This document shows, piece by piece, positions 7,551 through 15,880 of a DNA stretch of 64,000 nt (position 1 is its first letter; each line of letters starts with the position of its first letter). Location of the stretch: assembly GCF_032337135.1 (NCBI RefSeq), contig NZ_JAVXZZ010000002.1, forward strand, positions 992,001 to 1,056,000, read 5' to 3'. The position numbers were made by a program, and so were the translations under genes. Below the pieces are notes generated by a model that was given only the letters and a program-made list of their open reading frames with translations, did no database searches and had not been told where the DNA came from. The DNA is from Allorhodoferax sp032337135 (lineage in GTDB: Bacteria; Pseudomonadota; Gammaproteobacteria; Burkholderiales; Burkholderiaceae_C).

Positions 7551-9014
7551 TCAGCGCACCAAGCTGTCCAGAAAGCCCGGTGTGAAGTGGGTTCCGATGT
7601 AGTCCGCCAGACCATCGAATACGCGGTCCAGCGTGGGCGCATCGGCACCGAAAAGCGCTTGCAGCACAGCGGGTTCTTCGAACAGGCCGTGCAGATAGAC
7701 GCCCAGCACGTTGCCCGCATCGTTGCACCAGCCCAGGTCGTCGGGCAGCACCGTATGGGCGCTCGTGTCCACAGAGCGGGTCTGACCGTGGTGGATTTCG
7801 TAGCCCGCCACGGGCGTAGCTGCCAGCGCGGACCAGCGTGCACCACCTTGCGGCCACTGTGCGGAGAAAACCGTCTTGGTGTGGCACACCGTCTTGTCCT
7901 GCGCAAACTCGGTCACCAGCGGCAGCAGCGCCAAGCCCACCGCATTGCCGTCGATACCATGCGGGTCACGTAGTTCCTGCCCCAGCATCTGCAATCCGCC
8001 GCAAATGCCCAATACCGCCCCACCCTGCGTCGCATGCTGGGCGATGGCAGCGTCCAGCCCTTGGCTGCGTAGCCAGGCGAGGTCGGCCGCCGTGGCTTTG
8101 GAGCCCGGCAGAATGATCCAGTCGTCCTGGGACAAGCCTGCCAGTTCCTTGGGGCTGCGCACCCACTGCAGGCGTACGCCGGGAATGTTCTTGAGTGGCT
8201 GGAATTCGTCGAGGTTGCTGATGCGCGGGTAGGCCACCACCGCCACCGTGCGCGTCACGCGCCCAGCGGATACGCTGCGGTCATCGAACACACCGTCTTC
8301 TTCGGGCAGCCCGTGGTGCCACCACATGGGCAGCGTGGCCACGGTGGGTACGCCGGTCAGGTCCTGCAGCATCTGCGGCGCCGGGGCCAGCAGCGTGGCG
8401 TCGCCCCGGAACTTGTTGAGCACAAAGCCTTTGAATAGCCGCTGCTCATCCTCAGGCAACAGCGCCCAGGTACCGTACAGGTGGGCAAAGGCACCACCAC
8501 GGTCGATGTCGGTCACCAGCAGGCAGGCGGCATCGCCATGCAGCGCCACGCGCATGTTGACGATGTCACTGGCGTGCAGGTTGATTTCGGCCGGGGAACC
8601 GGCACCCTCGATCACCACCACATCGTTCTCGGCTCGCAAGGCGTCCAATGCGGCGCCGATCTGCGGCCAAACGTGCGCGCTGCGCCCCCGCCAGGGCATG
8701 CGCGAGAGCTGCTCGCTCACCTGCCCCATGAGCACCACCTGGCTGTGGGTGTCGGCTTCAGGCTTGAGCAGCAGCGGGTTCATGCGCACGTCGGGAACGG
8801 CGCCAGCGGCCAGGGCCTGGAAATACTGGGCGGAACCGATCTCGCCTTGGCCGTTTTCGGACGCCACTACCCGGGCGTTGTTGCTCATGTTCTGCGCCTT
8901 GAACGGCGCCACCTTGAGCCCCTGGCGTGCGTAGTAGCGGCACAGGGCCGTGGTCAGCCAGCTTTTTCCCGCGCCACTGGTGGTGCCCAGCACCATCACG
9001 CACTTGGCAAGCAT
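7551..9014 (-). CDS. cobQ: adenosylcobyric acid synthase, glutamine-hydrolysing
   Basis: A 487-residue amidotransferase that amidates the b, d, e and g carboxylates of adenosylcobyrinic acid a,c-diamide (CobQ/CbiP). The N-terminal synthetase domain starts VMVLGTTSGAGKSWLTTAL (P-loop) and has PFKAQNMSNNARV. The C-terminal class-I glutaminase domain has the cysteine in VLGICGGLQMLG near residue 345 and the histidine in YEIHHGQT near 445. The full length agrees with the family. Its ATG overlaps the queD stop as ATGA. It is the last gene of the long btuB-led unit; the cobT riboswitch follows. Confidence 0.96.
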   Translation of the reverse strand: MLAKCVMVLGTTSGAGKSWLTTALCRYYARQGLKVAPFKAQNMSNNARVVASENGQGEIGSAQYFQALAAGAVPDVRMNPLLLKPEADTHSQVVLMGQVSEQLSRMPWRGRSAHVWPQIGAALDALRAENDVVVIEGAGSPAEINLHASDIVNMRVALHGDAACLLVTDIDRGGAFAHLYGTWALLPEDEQRLFKGFVLNKFRGDATLLAPAPQMLQDLTGVPTVATLPMWWHHGLPEEDGVFDDRSVSAGRVTRTVAVVAYPRISNLDEFQPLKNIPGVRLQWVRSPKELAGLSQDDWIILPGSKATAADLAWLRSQGLDAAIAQHATQGGAVLGICGGLQMLGQELRDPHGIDGNAVGLALLPLVTEFAQDKTVCHTKTVFSAQWPQGGARWSALAATPVAGYEIHHGQTRSVDTSAHTVLPDDLGWCNDAGNVLGVYLHGLFEEPAVLQALFGADAPTLDRVFDGLADYIGTHFTPGFLDSLVR

Positions 9015-9457
9015 CAGCCGTCGATCTCGGCCCAGCAGTTGGGGGTCTCGTACAGGGTGACCTTGGTGAGCGACAGGTGCCGGCCAAAACGGTCGTGGTA
9101 CACGTCCTTGAGGATGTCGAACGCCTTCTGCGCCAGGTTTTCCACCGTGGGCACGCGGTCGATGACCACGGTCTTGTGGTTGGGCATGCTGTCCAGGAAG
9201 GCGCGTACGGCGGTGTCGTTCTCGTAGACGATGAAGGCGTGGTCCCAGAGGTCGACCAGGTGTTCCTTGGCCAGGGCCTTGATGTCACCGAAGTCCATGA
9301 TCATGCCGTTGTCGGACTCGCCGTCCTTCTGCACCACATCGCCGGTCAGGGTGACAAGCAGGGTGTAGCGGTGGCCGTGCAGGTTGCGGCACTGGCTGGC
9401 GTGGTCGGGAATGCGATGCCCGGCATCGAATTCCATCTTGCGGGTAATGGTCAGCAT
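9014..9457 (-). CDS. queD: 6-carboxy-5,6,7,8-tetrahydropterin synthase
   Basis: A 147-residue QueD, converting 7,8-dihydroneopterin triphosphate to 6-carboxytetrahydropterin, the second step to 7-deazaguanine (preQ0/queuosine). Zinc ligands are His14 (DAGHRIPDH), His27 and His29 (NLHGHRY), with the catalytic Cys23 (SQCRN) and DLWDHAFIV further on. ATG 9457 gives the usual N-terminus (MLTITRKMEFDAGH). It lies 22 bases after queE and overlaps cobQ by ATGA, so it is embedded in the cobalamin operon. The likely reason is discussed in the findings. Confidence 0.94.
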   Translation of the reverse strand: MLTITRKMEFDAGHRIPDHASQCRNLHGHRYTLLVTLTGDVVQKDGESDNGMIMDFGDIKALAKEHLVDLWDHAFIVYENDTAVRAFLDSMPNHKTVVIDRVPTVENLAQKAFDILKDVYHDRFGRHLSLTKVTLYETPNCWAEIDG

Positions 9458-9479
9458 GTTGCGGTCCTGGTGTTTGGCA

Positions 9480-10115
9480 TCAGGGAATTTGGAGCAGTTT
9501 GTGGGTTTGCACCGACAAATTCCACTGCGGATGCGCCTTGCAGTAGTCAATCGCCAACTTGAGGTTGGTCGCCTGCAGCGGCCCATCCATGGCCTGCACG
9601 AAATGGTGTTCAAAGTCCAGCGCGGCATAGTCTTCCAAGGGCTGCCCCGGCTGCGGGATCACGACCTTGATTTCATTGCCCTTGCGCACGACGAGATCAG
9701 CCCCCATTTTAGGGCTCACGCACACCCAGTCCACGCCCGCTGGCACCGCAATGGTGCCGTTGGTCTCGATGGCCACGGTAAACCCGGCCGCATGCAGGGC
9801 GTCGATCAAGGGTTCGTCCAACTGCAGCAGCGGCTCGCCACCGGTGCACACCACGTACTTCTGCGCGGGGTAATCGGCGGGCCACAGGGCGTTGATGCGC
9901 GCAGCGAGGCTGGCGGCATCGGCAAACTTGCCGCCGCCTTCACCATCGGTACCCACGAAGTCGGTATCGCAGAACTGGCACACCGCGCTGGCGCGGCCCT
10001 CTTCCACCCCGCTCCAGAGGTTGCAGCCGGCGAAACGGCAGAACACGGCCGGGCGCCCCGCATGGTGGCCTTCACCTTGCAGGGTATAGAAGATTTCCTT
10101 GACGCTGTAGGTCAT
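9480..10115 (-). CDS. queE: 7-carboxy-7-deazaguanine synthase, radical SAM
   Basis: A 211-residue QueE, a radical SAM enzyme that contracts 6-carboxytetrahydropterin to 7-carboxy-7-deazaguanine. It shows the proteobacterial variant cluster motif C-X14-C-X2-C at Cys31, Cys46 and Cys49, in place of the usual CX3CX2C. It opens with YSVKEIFYTLQGEGHHAGR, and the SAM-binding TGGEPLLQ lies near residue 95. ATG 10115 lies 8 bases after the cobD-type gene's stop, so the two are in one operon, and queD follows. Acts in the cytoplasm; the product feeds QueC. Confidence 0.94.
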   Translation of the reverse strand: MTYSVKEIFYTLQGEGHHAGRPAVFCRFAGCNLWSGVEEGRASAVCQFCDTDFVGTDGEGGGKFADAASLAARINALWPADYPAQKYVVCTGGEPLLQLDEPLIDALHAAGFTVAIETNGTIAVPAGVDWVCVSPKMGADLVVRKGNEIKVVIPQPGQPLEDYAALDFEHHFVQAMDGPLQATNLKLAIDYCKAHPQWNLSVQTHKLLQIP

Positions 10116-10123
10116 GCACGCAC

Positions 10124-11140
10124 TCAAACGGGAACTGGGGGGTGCGTATTGTCGCCGCCTTGGGCCCGCCATGCAGCGGCCAGGGCGTCTTGCGCCTGCG
10201 GTGGGAGCGTACCCAGCCGGTACCAGCCGGGTAGCCCAAAGGAAGTGGCGTCGCGCAGCTTGATGCCCGCAGCGCGCAGCGCCCCCAGGTCCAGAGCCTG
10301 GGGCGTTCGTGCGCAGAAGTAGTGGGAATCGCTGGGCTGGCAGTCCCAGCCCAGGCCTTGCAACAGCTCCAGTTGTCGGGCTTTCCACTGGCGCAGCGGG
10401 TCCAGGCTGGCCTGCAGCCACTGCTGTACCCCGGGCTCGGTCCAGGCCCGCAGCATGGCCTCGCCATGGGCACCGATCACCCAGCTGGGGGCCAGGGCAT
10501 CGAGCGCGGCAGCGGCTGGCTGCGCATCGGCAGGCGCCACGGCATAGGCCGCCCGCACGCCGGTGAGGCCCAGCGACTTGTTGGGCGAGTACAGCCGCCA
10601 CACGCGCTCCAGCTGTGCGGTGCCCAAGGTGGGCTGGCCCTGCAGCCGCAGGGGAGCGTACGCACAGTCCAGGGCCAACAGCGGTGCCTGCGGGTGGTCC
10701 AGGCGACGTGGCCAATCCGTATGCGCCTGCCCCAGCGGGCTCGATGGCTCGCAGGCCCACACCAGGTCGGCAGCGTCCGGCGAGGCCACCGGCTCCAGCC
10801 CCCAGGCCTGCGCGCCGTGCAGGTAGTCGCCATAGGCGTGGGCTGGCACATGCACATGCCGCCCGCCCTGGCGTGCCACCCAGGCACTGAGGCGGAAGAT
10901 GAACTCACTGGCACTGCTGGCCAGTACGATGCGCCCGGGCACCACGCCATGGAAGGCCACCAGCGCGGCCCGCAGTCGGGTGTAGGCCGGGTCGGGGTAG
11001 CGTGTGGCATCGGCCGCCTGCACGGCAGCCAAGGCCTGTGGGCACGGCCCGGCGGGATGGCTGTTGGTGGAAAAGTCGTATGGCGCTGCGCCCAGCCCAT
11101 CCGTGCCGCCGTGGACCCGCTGCCCCGCAGTGGAACTCAC
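10124..11140 (-). CDS. cobD: threonine-phosphate decarboxylase (CobD/CobC type)
   Basis: A 338-residue PLP enzyme of the histidinol-phosphate aminotransferase-like family. In cobalamin synthesis it makes (R)-1-amino-2-propanol O-phosphate from L-threonine phosphate. YDFSTNSHPAGPCPQAL is the N-terminal family mark, the PLP aspartate is in LALDCAYAPL, and the Schiff-base lysine is in SPNKSLGLTGVRAAY near residue 193. Assignment rests on these motifs plus its position next to cbiB, which uses the product. Its ATG overlaps the cbiB stop. The symbol follows Salmonella usage; Pseudomonas denitrificans calls it cobC. Confidence 0.9.
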   Translation of the reverse strand: MSSTAGQRVHGGTDGLGAAPYDFSTNSHPAGPCPQALAAVQAADATRYPDPAYTRLRAALVAFHGVVPGRIVLASSASEFIFRLSAWVARQGGRHVHVPAHAYGDYLHGAQAWGLEPVASPDAADLVWACEPSSPLGQAHTDWPRRLDHPQAPLLALDCAYAPLRLQGQPTLGTAQLERVWRLYSPNKSLGLTGVRAAYAVAPADAQPAAAALDALAPSWVIGAHGEAMLRAWTEPGVQQWLQASLDPLRQWKARQLELLQGLGWDCQPSDSHYFCARTPQALDLGALRAAGIKLRDATSFGLPGWYRLGTLPPQAQDALAAAWRAQGGDNTHPPVPV

Positions 11141-12135
11141 GAGCCACCCCTAACCGCTATACAAACCATAGCTGCCTGCGCAATTACCATAAGGGCCAGC
11201 ACCGATTTTGATGCATACGCCAAGGCTTGTGCGGTGTCTGCAGCCTGGGCCGAGCGCCCGCTTGCATGCAGCACGTAGCCGCCGGGCTTGGCGAGCCGCA
11301 CACCCAGTACCAGGGCCATGGCCGCCATGGGCCAGCCGCTGTTGGGCGAGGGGGGGCGAGCGGCCTCGGCACGCAGTTGCCTCAGCCCCCTGCCCCGCCC
11401 CACCAGCATCAGCAACAGGGCCGTGATGCGCGCCGGCACCCAGCCCAGCACATCGTCGGCCCGCGCCGCCCATTTGCCGGCCCAGGCCCAGTTCTTGCCG
11501 TGGTAGATGCCGGGGTAGCCCCACATGGCGTCCGCCGTGTTGGCAAAGCGAAACAGCACCGCACCCGGCAGGCCCAGCAGCACAAACCAGAAGACGGGTG
11601 CCACCACCGAGTCGTTGAGGTTCTCGGCCAGGGTCTCGATGGCGCTTTCGCGCACCGTGGTGGCGTCCAGCTGACTGACGTCGCGGCTCACCAGGGTGCG
11701 CAGGCGCTCGCGCCCCGCCTCCAGCGACTCGCCCAGCGCCGACTCCACCGCCTGCACCTCCTGGCGCAGCAGGGCCCAGGCGAGCATGGGCTTGAGCAGC
11801 AGGCCCAGGCCCAGCGCGGCGAGCCACCACGGCAGTGCCAACAGCCCCTGTTGCAGCCACCAGCCCGCTATGGAAAAAAGAGCTGCCCCCGCAATCCATA
11901 CGAGGGCTGCAAGCCAAAACGCCTTGTAGTCGCGCTTTATCGGATCCTGCAGGGCATGGCCTTGCAGCCAGCCGCCCGAGCGGCCGAGAAAGTTGCCCAT
12001 CCACACCACGGGGTGCCAGCGCACCGGTGGCTCCCCCCACCAACGATCCACTGCCAGGGCCAGCAGCAGGGACACGCCCACGATGGCCGCGCCCAACGGG
12101 GCGGCATGCAGGGAGAGTGCCCAGCCCATGGCCAC
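11137..12135 (-). CDS. cbiB: adenosylcobinamide-phosphate synthase
   Basis: A 332-residue membrane protein with CbiB/CobD features: the N-terminal ALAVDRWWGEPPVRWHPVVW and MGNFLG, then the segments TLVSRDVSQLDATTVRESAI, ETLAENLNDSVVAPVFWF and MWGYPG. It attaches aminopropanol (phosphate) to adenosylcobyric acid. Start is GTG 12135 or ATG 12129, three or nine bases after cobO, with no clear ribosome site for either. Two copies of the dispersed short repeat lie inside the gene (11154-11186 and 11864-11896), both read in the same frame as IAQAAMVCIAV at the C-terminus and IAGAALFSIAG in an internal hydrophobic segment. Confidence 0.94.
   Translation of the reverse strand: MAMGWALSLHAAPLGAAIVGVSLLLALAVDRWWGEPPVRWHPVVWMGNFLGRSGGWLQGHALQDPIKRDYKAFWLAALVWIAGAALFSIAGWWLQQGLLALPWWLAALGLGLLLKPMLAWALLRQEVQAVESALGESLEAGRERLRTLVSRDVSQLDATTVRESAIETLAENLNDSVVAPVFWFVLLGLPGAVLFRFANTADAMWGYPGIYHGKNWAWAGKWAARADDVLGWVPARITALLLMLVGRGRGLRQLRAEAARPPSPNSGWPMAAMALVLGVRLAKPGGYVLHASGRSAQAADTAQALAYASKSVLALMVIAQAAMVCIAVRGGS
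11154..11186. repeat. dispersed short repeat, copy at the 3' end of cbiB
   Basis: CCGCTATACAAACC then ATAGCTGCCTGCGCAATTA: one of the best matches to the repeat consensus. It supplies the last residues of CbiB. Confidence 0.65.
11864..11896. repeat. dispersed short repeat, second copy in cbiB
   Basis: CCCGCTATGGAAAAAAGAGC then TGCCCCCGCAATC. It is AT-rich against its surroundings and encodes part of a membrane segment. Confidence 0.5.
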
Positions 12136-12138
12136 GGC

Positions 12139-12708
12139 TCAGTCTTCGATACCGCGCTGGGCGGGAATGCCGGCCTTGAAGGCGTGCTTGACCATCTGCA
12201 TCTCGGTCACGGTGTCGGCCAGCTCCACCAGTTCGGGCGGGCAGCGCCGCCCGGTCAGCACCACGTGCACTTCGCGGGGACGTGTGCGCAGGGTCTGCAA
12301 CACATCGTCCAGCGGCAGCCAGCCGTAGATCAGCGGGTAGGTCACCTCGTCGAGCGTTACCATGAAATAGTCGCCACTGAGGATGGCGGCCTTGGCCTTC
12401 TCCCAGCCGTTGCGGGCCAGCTGGGCGCTGTGCTCCAGGTCCTGGCTCTTCCAACTGAAGCCGTCGCCCAGCCCTTCGATGGGAATGCCCAACTGCTCGA
12501 ACATGCGGTGCTCGCCAAAGCGCGCCGAAGGCACCTTCATGAACTGGAAGATCTTTACCTTCTTGCCGCGTCCATGGGCACGCAGCGCCAGGCCAAAGGC
12601 GGCGGTGCTCTTGCCCTTGCCGTCGCCGGTGTTCACGATGACGATGCCACGGCGCTCGCCCTCGGGCTTCTCGTAGGGCTTTTCGCTGGGAGGTGTTTCG
12701 ATCTGCAT
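12139..12708 (-). CDS. cobO: cob(I)yrinic acid a,c-diamide adenosyltransferase
   Basis: A 189-residue CobA/CobO/BtuR-type adenosyltransferase that forms the Co-C bond by moving adenosyl from ATP to cob(I)alamin precursors. The modified P-loop IVNTGDGKGKSTAAFGLALR lies near residues 22-41, the KIFQFMK strand follows, and LDEVTYPLIYGWL and VVLTGRRCPPEL match the family. ATG 12708 (MQIETPP) with AAGAGAA upstream is preferred to earlier in-frame codons inside the neighbour. Its gene lies between the 2Fe-2S protein and cbiB. Confidence 0.95.
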   Translation of the reverse strand: MQIETPPSEKPYEKPEGERRGIVIVNTGDGKGKSTAAFGLALRAHGRGKKVKIFQFMKVPSARFGEHRMFEQLGIPIEGLGDGFSWKSQDLEHSAQLARNGWEKAKAAILSGDYFMVTLDEVTYPLIYGWLPLDDVLQTLRTRPREVHVVLTGRRCPPELVELADTVTEMQMVKHAFKAGIPAQRGIED

Positions 12709-12727
12709 GGTGTTCTCTTGGCTTGGT

Positions 12728-13090
12728 CTACCGGGGTTCCTGGGCGGCGCAGGCCTCACCGCCCTGGTGAAACACCAGTTCCTGCACCGGCTGGCCGCCG
12801 ATCAGGTGCTCTTCGATGATGCGGTCCAGGTTGGCCGGCGTGACGTTGTAGTACCAGGTGTTGTCCGGCTGCACGCACAAGATGGGCCCGCCCTTGCAGG
12901 CACCGAAGCAGCCCACCGCGTTGAACTTGGTGCGGTGCGCCCCCTCATGGATGCCCGCCGCCTTGAGCTTGCCCCACAGGCTGTCGTACAGCGCCTGCGC
13001 CGCGCCGTCTGCACCGCAGCGCGGACCGGTGCACACCAGCGCGTAGTGCTTGAAGGGGTTGATGGAGGGCTTGGGAGTATCGACGTTCAT
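12728..13090 (-). CDS. 2Fe-2S ferredoxin-like protein (thioredoxin-fold)
   Basis: A 120-residue protein of the thioredoxin-like 2Fe-2S ferredoxin family. Four cysteines are in the family arrangement: Cys20 and Cys25 (VCTGPRCG) and a distal pair in VGCFGACKGGP. Relatives are often found in cobalamin operons, where a low-potential electron donor could help reduce cobalt before adenosylation by CobO, which is the next gene. That role is an inference. Its ATG overlaps the btuD stop as ATGA. Confidence 0.82.
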   Translation of the reverse strand: MNVDTPKPSINPFKHYALVCTGPRCGADGAAQALYDSLWGKLKAAGIHEGAHRTKFNAVGCFGACKGGPILCVQPDNTWYYNVTPANLDRIIEEHLIGGQPVQELVFHQGGEACAAQEPR

Positions 13091-13914
13091 TCGGATTCCT
13101 GGGAGTGGGTCTGGGGCCCTGGCGCGGTGACTGGCAACGCCACCCACTGCCCGGCCAGGGCGTGGATCGCGATGCGCCCGTCAAACACGCGCACCAGCGC
13201 TTCATGGGTAGCAGGGTCGCCGCTGGCACCGTGGTGCACCAACTGACCTTCGGCCATGACGACCACACGGTCGGCGTGCAGGGCCATGCCGATCTCGTGC
13301 AGCACACTCACCACGGTGACGCCCTGCACCACCAGGCCCTGCACCACGGCCAACCAGTCGGCCTGGTGCGGCGGATCCAGGTTGGCCAAGGGCTCGTCCA
13401 TGAGCAGCACCTGGGCCTGCACGGCCAATGCACGCGCCAGCAGCACGCGCTGGCGCTCGCCACCGCTAAGTTGCCCAAGGGTGCGGCAGCGCCAATCCCA
13501 GGCCTGGGTGGAACGCAGGGCCTGCTCTACGGCGGCGTGGTCAGCAGCACTGGGTGCGGCCAGCCAGGGCTGGTGCGGCAGGCGACCGAGCATGGCCACA
13601 TCCCACACTGTCAGGTCGTCGGCGGACGATTCGTTCTGGCCCAGCCAGGCCAGGGTGCGGGCGCGTTCGCGCGCAGGCAATGCGTGCAGGTCCTGCCCCA
13701 GCAGTTGCACCGTACCGCTGTAGGGCAGCACGCCCGCCAGGCACTTGAGCAGGGTGGACTTGCCCGCGCCATTGGGGCCGACGATGCTGGTCCACTGCCC
13801 CGCCGCGAGGTCCAGCGACACACCGTGCAATACCTCGCGCTTTGCAGCGCCAATTCCGAGGCTAGCCCTTACAGAATTCGCGTATACAGCTACGTTATTC
13901 ATAGCAAGCATCAT
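13087..13914 (-). CDS. btuD: vitamin B12 ABC transporter, ATP-binding protein
   Basis: A 275-residue ABC ATPase with Walker A GPNGAGKST near residue 49, signature LSGGERQRVLLARAL near 150, Walker B VLLMDEPLANLD near 175 and the switch histidine in VLHEIGMAL. With BtuC and BtuF it imports cobalamin across the inner membrane. The start is one of three closely spaced ATGs (13914, 13911, 13902); 13914 overlaps the btuC stop as ATGA. The N-terminus (LAMNNVAVYANSV) is encoded by a copy of the dispersed repeat, which may explain why it is longer than in relatives. Confidence 0.93.
   Translation of the reverse strand: MMLAMNNVAVYANSVRASLGIGAAKREVLHGVSLDLAAGQWTSIVGPNGAGKSTLLKCLAGVLPYSGTVQLLGQDLHALPARERARTLAWLGQNESSADDLTVWDVAMLGRLPHQPWLAAPSAADHAAVEQALRSTQAWDWRCRTLGQLSGGERQRVLLARALAVQAQVLLMDEPLANLDPPHQADWLAVVQGLVVQGVTVVSVLHEIGMALHADRVVVMAEGQLVHHGASGDPATHEALVRVFDGRIAIHALAGQWVALPVTAPGPQTHSQESE
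13879..13908. repeat. dispersed short repeat, copy at the 5' end of btuD
   Basis: CGCGTATACAGCTACG then TTATTCATAGCAAG matches the repeat consensus in inverted order. It encodes the first residues of BtuD. Confidence 0.45.
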
Positions 13915-14990
13915 GCATGCCCCCGACCTTGGACACCGCCCCGGTGCATCAGCCAGAGCAGGTAGCCGCCACCGAGCACCGCGGTGAGCACGCCCACTGG
14001 CAGCTCCTGCGGCGCGAGGATCGAGCGCGCCAGGGTGTCGGCCGCCATGAGCAGCACGCCGCCCACCAGGCTGGAGAGCAGCATCAGCTGCGCGTGGGTG
14101 GTCTTGACCAGGGAACGCACCAGGTGCGGTGCCGCCAGGCCGACAAAGGCGATGAGCCCGGTCTGCGCCACCGCCGTGCCGGTGGCCAGGGCCAGCACCG
14201 CCACCAGCGCCGCGCGCATGGGCGCCACCGGCAGCCCCAGGCTCACAGCGGTGGCGTCGCCCAGGCTCAGCCCGTCGAGCACACGCGCCAGCAGCCAGGC
14301 GGCCAGCACACACAGCAGCCACACGCCGGCCATGAGCGAGGCCGCCGTCCAGCCCACGAACGCGGTGGAGCCCAGCATGAAGGCCTGCATGGCCTGCAGC
14401 GAATCGGGCGAGACCAGCAGCACCAGATGCGTCATGGCGCCCAGCACCACGCCCACCACCACGCCCGCGAGCAGCAGGCGCAGGGTGTGGCCCACGCCGC
14501 GCGAGAGCAGCAAGGTGAGCAGCACCGCCAGCACGGCACCGGCAAAGGCAGCCCCAGTCAGCCCCAGGCGCACCCAGACGCTGCTGGAAAACAGGCTCAC
14601 GGCCACGGCCCCGTTCATCATGCTGCCGCCCCCGAGCATGCCGGCGCCACCGCCCAACGCCGCCAGCGCCAGGGCCACACCCAGCGACGCGCCTGAGGCG
14701 CTGCCCAGCAGATACGGGTCGGCCAACGGATTGCGGAACAGGCCCTGCGCCACAGCCCCGGCCAGGCCCAGCAAGGCCCCGGCCGCCCAGGCGCCCAGGG
14801 TGCGCGGCAGGCGGATTTCCCAGACGATCTGCTGCGCCATGGCGGCCATGTCCGGGTGACGGTCGGGTTGCAGCAGCGGGCCGATCAGGTTTTCCCAACC
14901 GGTGCTTCCCACACACACGCCCACAGCCAGCAGTGCCAGGGCAACTGCCAGGCCCGCACCACCGAGCCAGAATGCGCGCGGGTCGTTCAA
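13911..14990 (-). CDS. btuC: vitamin B12 ABC transporter, permease
   Basis: A 359-residue FecCD-family permease with about ten membrane segments. RLPRTLGAWAAGALLGLAGA and the loop NPLADPYLLGSASGASLGV are the family signature, and GLIAFVGLAAPHLVR near residue 265 contacts the ATPase. Clusters with btuF and btuD, so the substrate is predicted to be cobalamin rather than iron-siderophore. ATG 14990 overlaps the btuF stop; the btuD ATG overlaps its own stop. Confidence 0.93.
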   Translation of the reverse strand: MNDPRAFWLGGAGLAVALALLAVGVCVGSTGWENLIGPLLQPDRHPDMAAMAQQIVWEIRLPRTLGAWAAGALLGLAGAVAQGLFRNPLADPYLLGSASGASLGVALALAALGGGAGMLGGGSMMNGAVAVSLFSSSVWVRLGLTGAAFAGAVLAVLLTLLLSRGVGHTLRLLLAGVVVGVVLGAMTHLVLLVSPDSLQAMQAFMLGSTAFVGWTAASLMAGVWLLCVLAAWLLARVLDGLSLGDATAVSLGLPVAPMRAALVAVLALATGTAVAQTGLIAFVGLAAPHLVRSLVKTTHAQLMLLSSLVGGVLLMAADTLARSILAPQELPVGVLTAVLGGGYLLWLMHRGGVQGRGHA

Positions 14991-15880
14991 GGCTTCGCCC
15001 CCGATACGCCCGCCGACGTGCGCGGGGCCTTGGCCTCCAGGCAGCGCGCCATGATGCGCGCCGCCTCGGCCATGCGCGGCCCGGGCCGCACCAGTACATT
15101 GGCTTCGTCCGGAGCGAAGTCGCAGATGCGCTGCTCTCGCATGGCCCGCATGCCCGTCCAGCCCGGGCGCGTAGCCAGCGAGGCCGCGCTGCTCTGGCCA
15201 ATCAGGATGATGTCCGGGTTGGCCCGCACAACGTATTCGGGATTGAGCTTGGGGAAGGGCCCCAGCGATGCCGGAACGATGTTCTTGACCCCCAGTCGCG
15301 TCAGCGTCTCGCCAATGAAGGACGCTTCACTGGCCGCATAGGGGCCGGGGTTGACCTCGAAGTAGACCCGGGTGCCGCGCACGCTGGCTGGCAAGGACTG
15401 GGCCGCCGCCGATACCCCGGCATCGATGGCGCGCCAGATGCGCTGGGCATCCTGGACCTGCAGCAACTGGCCGATCCTGAGCATCACGCGCTGCACGTCG
15501 GCATGGGTCTTGGGCTCGAGCGCCAGCACCTTGAGCCCCAAAGACTCCAGGCGCGCCACCGCAGGCGAGGACTTCGCCATGAGCACCACGTCGGGCCGCA
15601 GGGCAAGCACCATTTCGACATTCGGGTCGATGCCGCCCCCGACCTGCGGCAGATTGTGCAACTCGACGGGGAAGGTGGAATAACGGTCCACCCCCACCAG
15701 GCGGTTGCAGTAACCCAGTTCGCACACGGTCTCGGTGAGCGAGGGCAGCAGACTGACAATGCGCTGCGGCACCCCGGGCAGGGTCACAGTCACGCCCCGG
15801 TCGTCGGTGACCTGCAGCGCCGTTGCCGCACTGGCCATGCAACACAGCAGCACCGCCAGCATCCATTGCATTCGTTTCAT
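14987..15880 (-). CDS. btuF: vitamin B12-binding periplasmic protein
   Basis: A 297-residue substrate-binding protein. It starts with a signal peptide (MKRMQWMLAVLLCCMASAAT, cleaved around residue 20). The domain signatures RIVSLLPSLTETVCELGY, LVGVDRYSTFP and LRPDVVLMAKSS are as in BtuF. It delivers cobalamin to BtuC. ATG 15880 overlaps the cobU stop; the in-frame codons upstream of it belong to the cobU gene. Confidence 0.93.
   Translation of the reverse strand: MKRMQWMLAVLLCCMASAATALQVTDDRGVTVTLPGVPQRIVSLLPSLTETVCELGYCNRLVGVDRYSTFPVELHNLPQVGGGIDPNVEMVLALRPDVVLMAKSSPAVARLESLGLKVLALEPKTHADVQRVMLRIGQLLQVQDAQRIWRAIDAGVSAAAQSLPASVRGTRVYFEVNPGPYAASEASFIGETLTRLGVKNIVPASLGPFPKLNPEYVVRANPDIILIGQSSAASLATRPGWTGMRAMREQRICDFAPDEANVLVRPGPRMAEAARIMARCLEAKAPRTSAGVSGAKP

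Noticed and set aside
13087..15201. A 704-codon minus-strand frame suggesting a BtuD fusion
   Set aside because: Only the last 275 codons are BtuD; the upstream part is an alternative frame of btuC, which has its own intact frame and a stop overlapping the btuD start.
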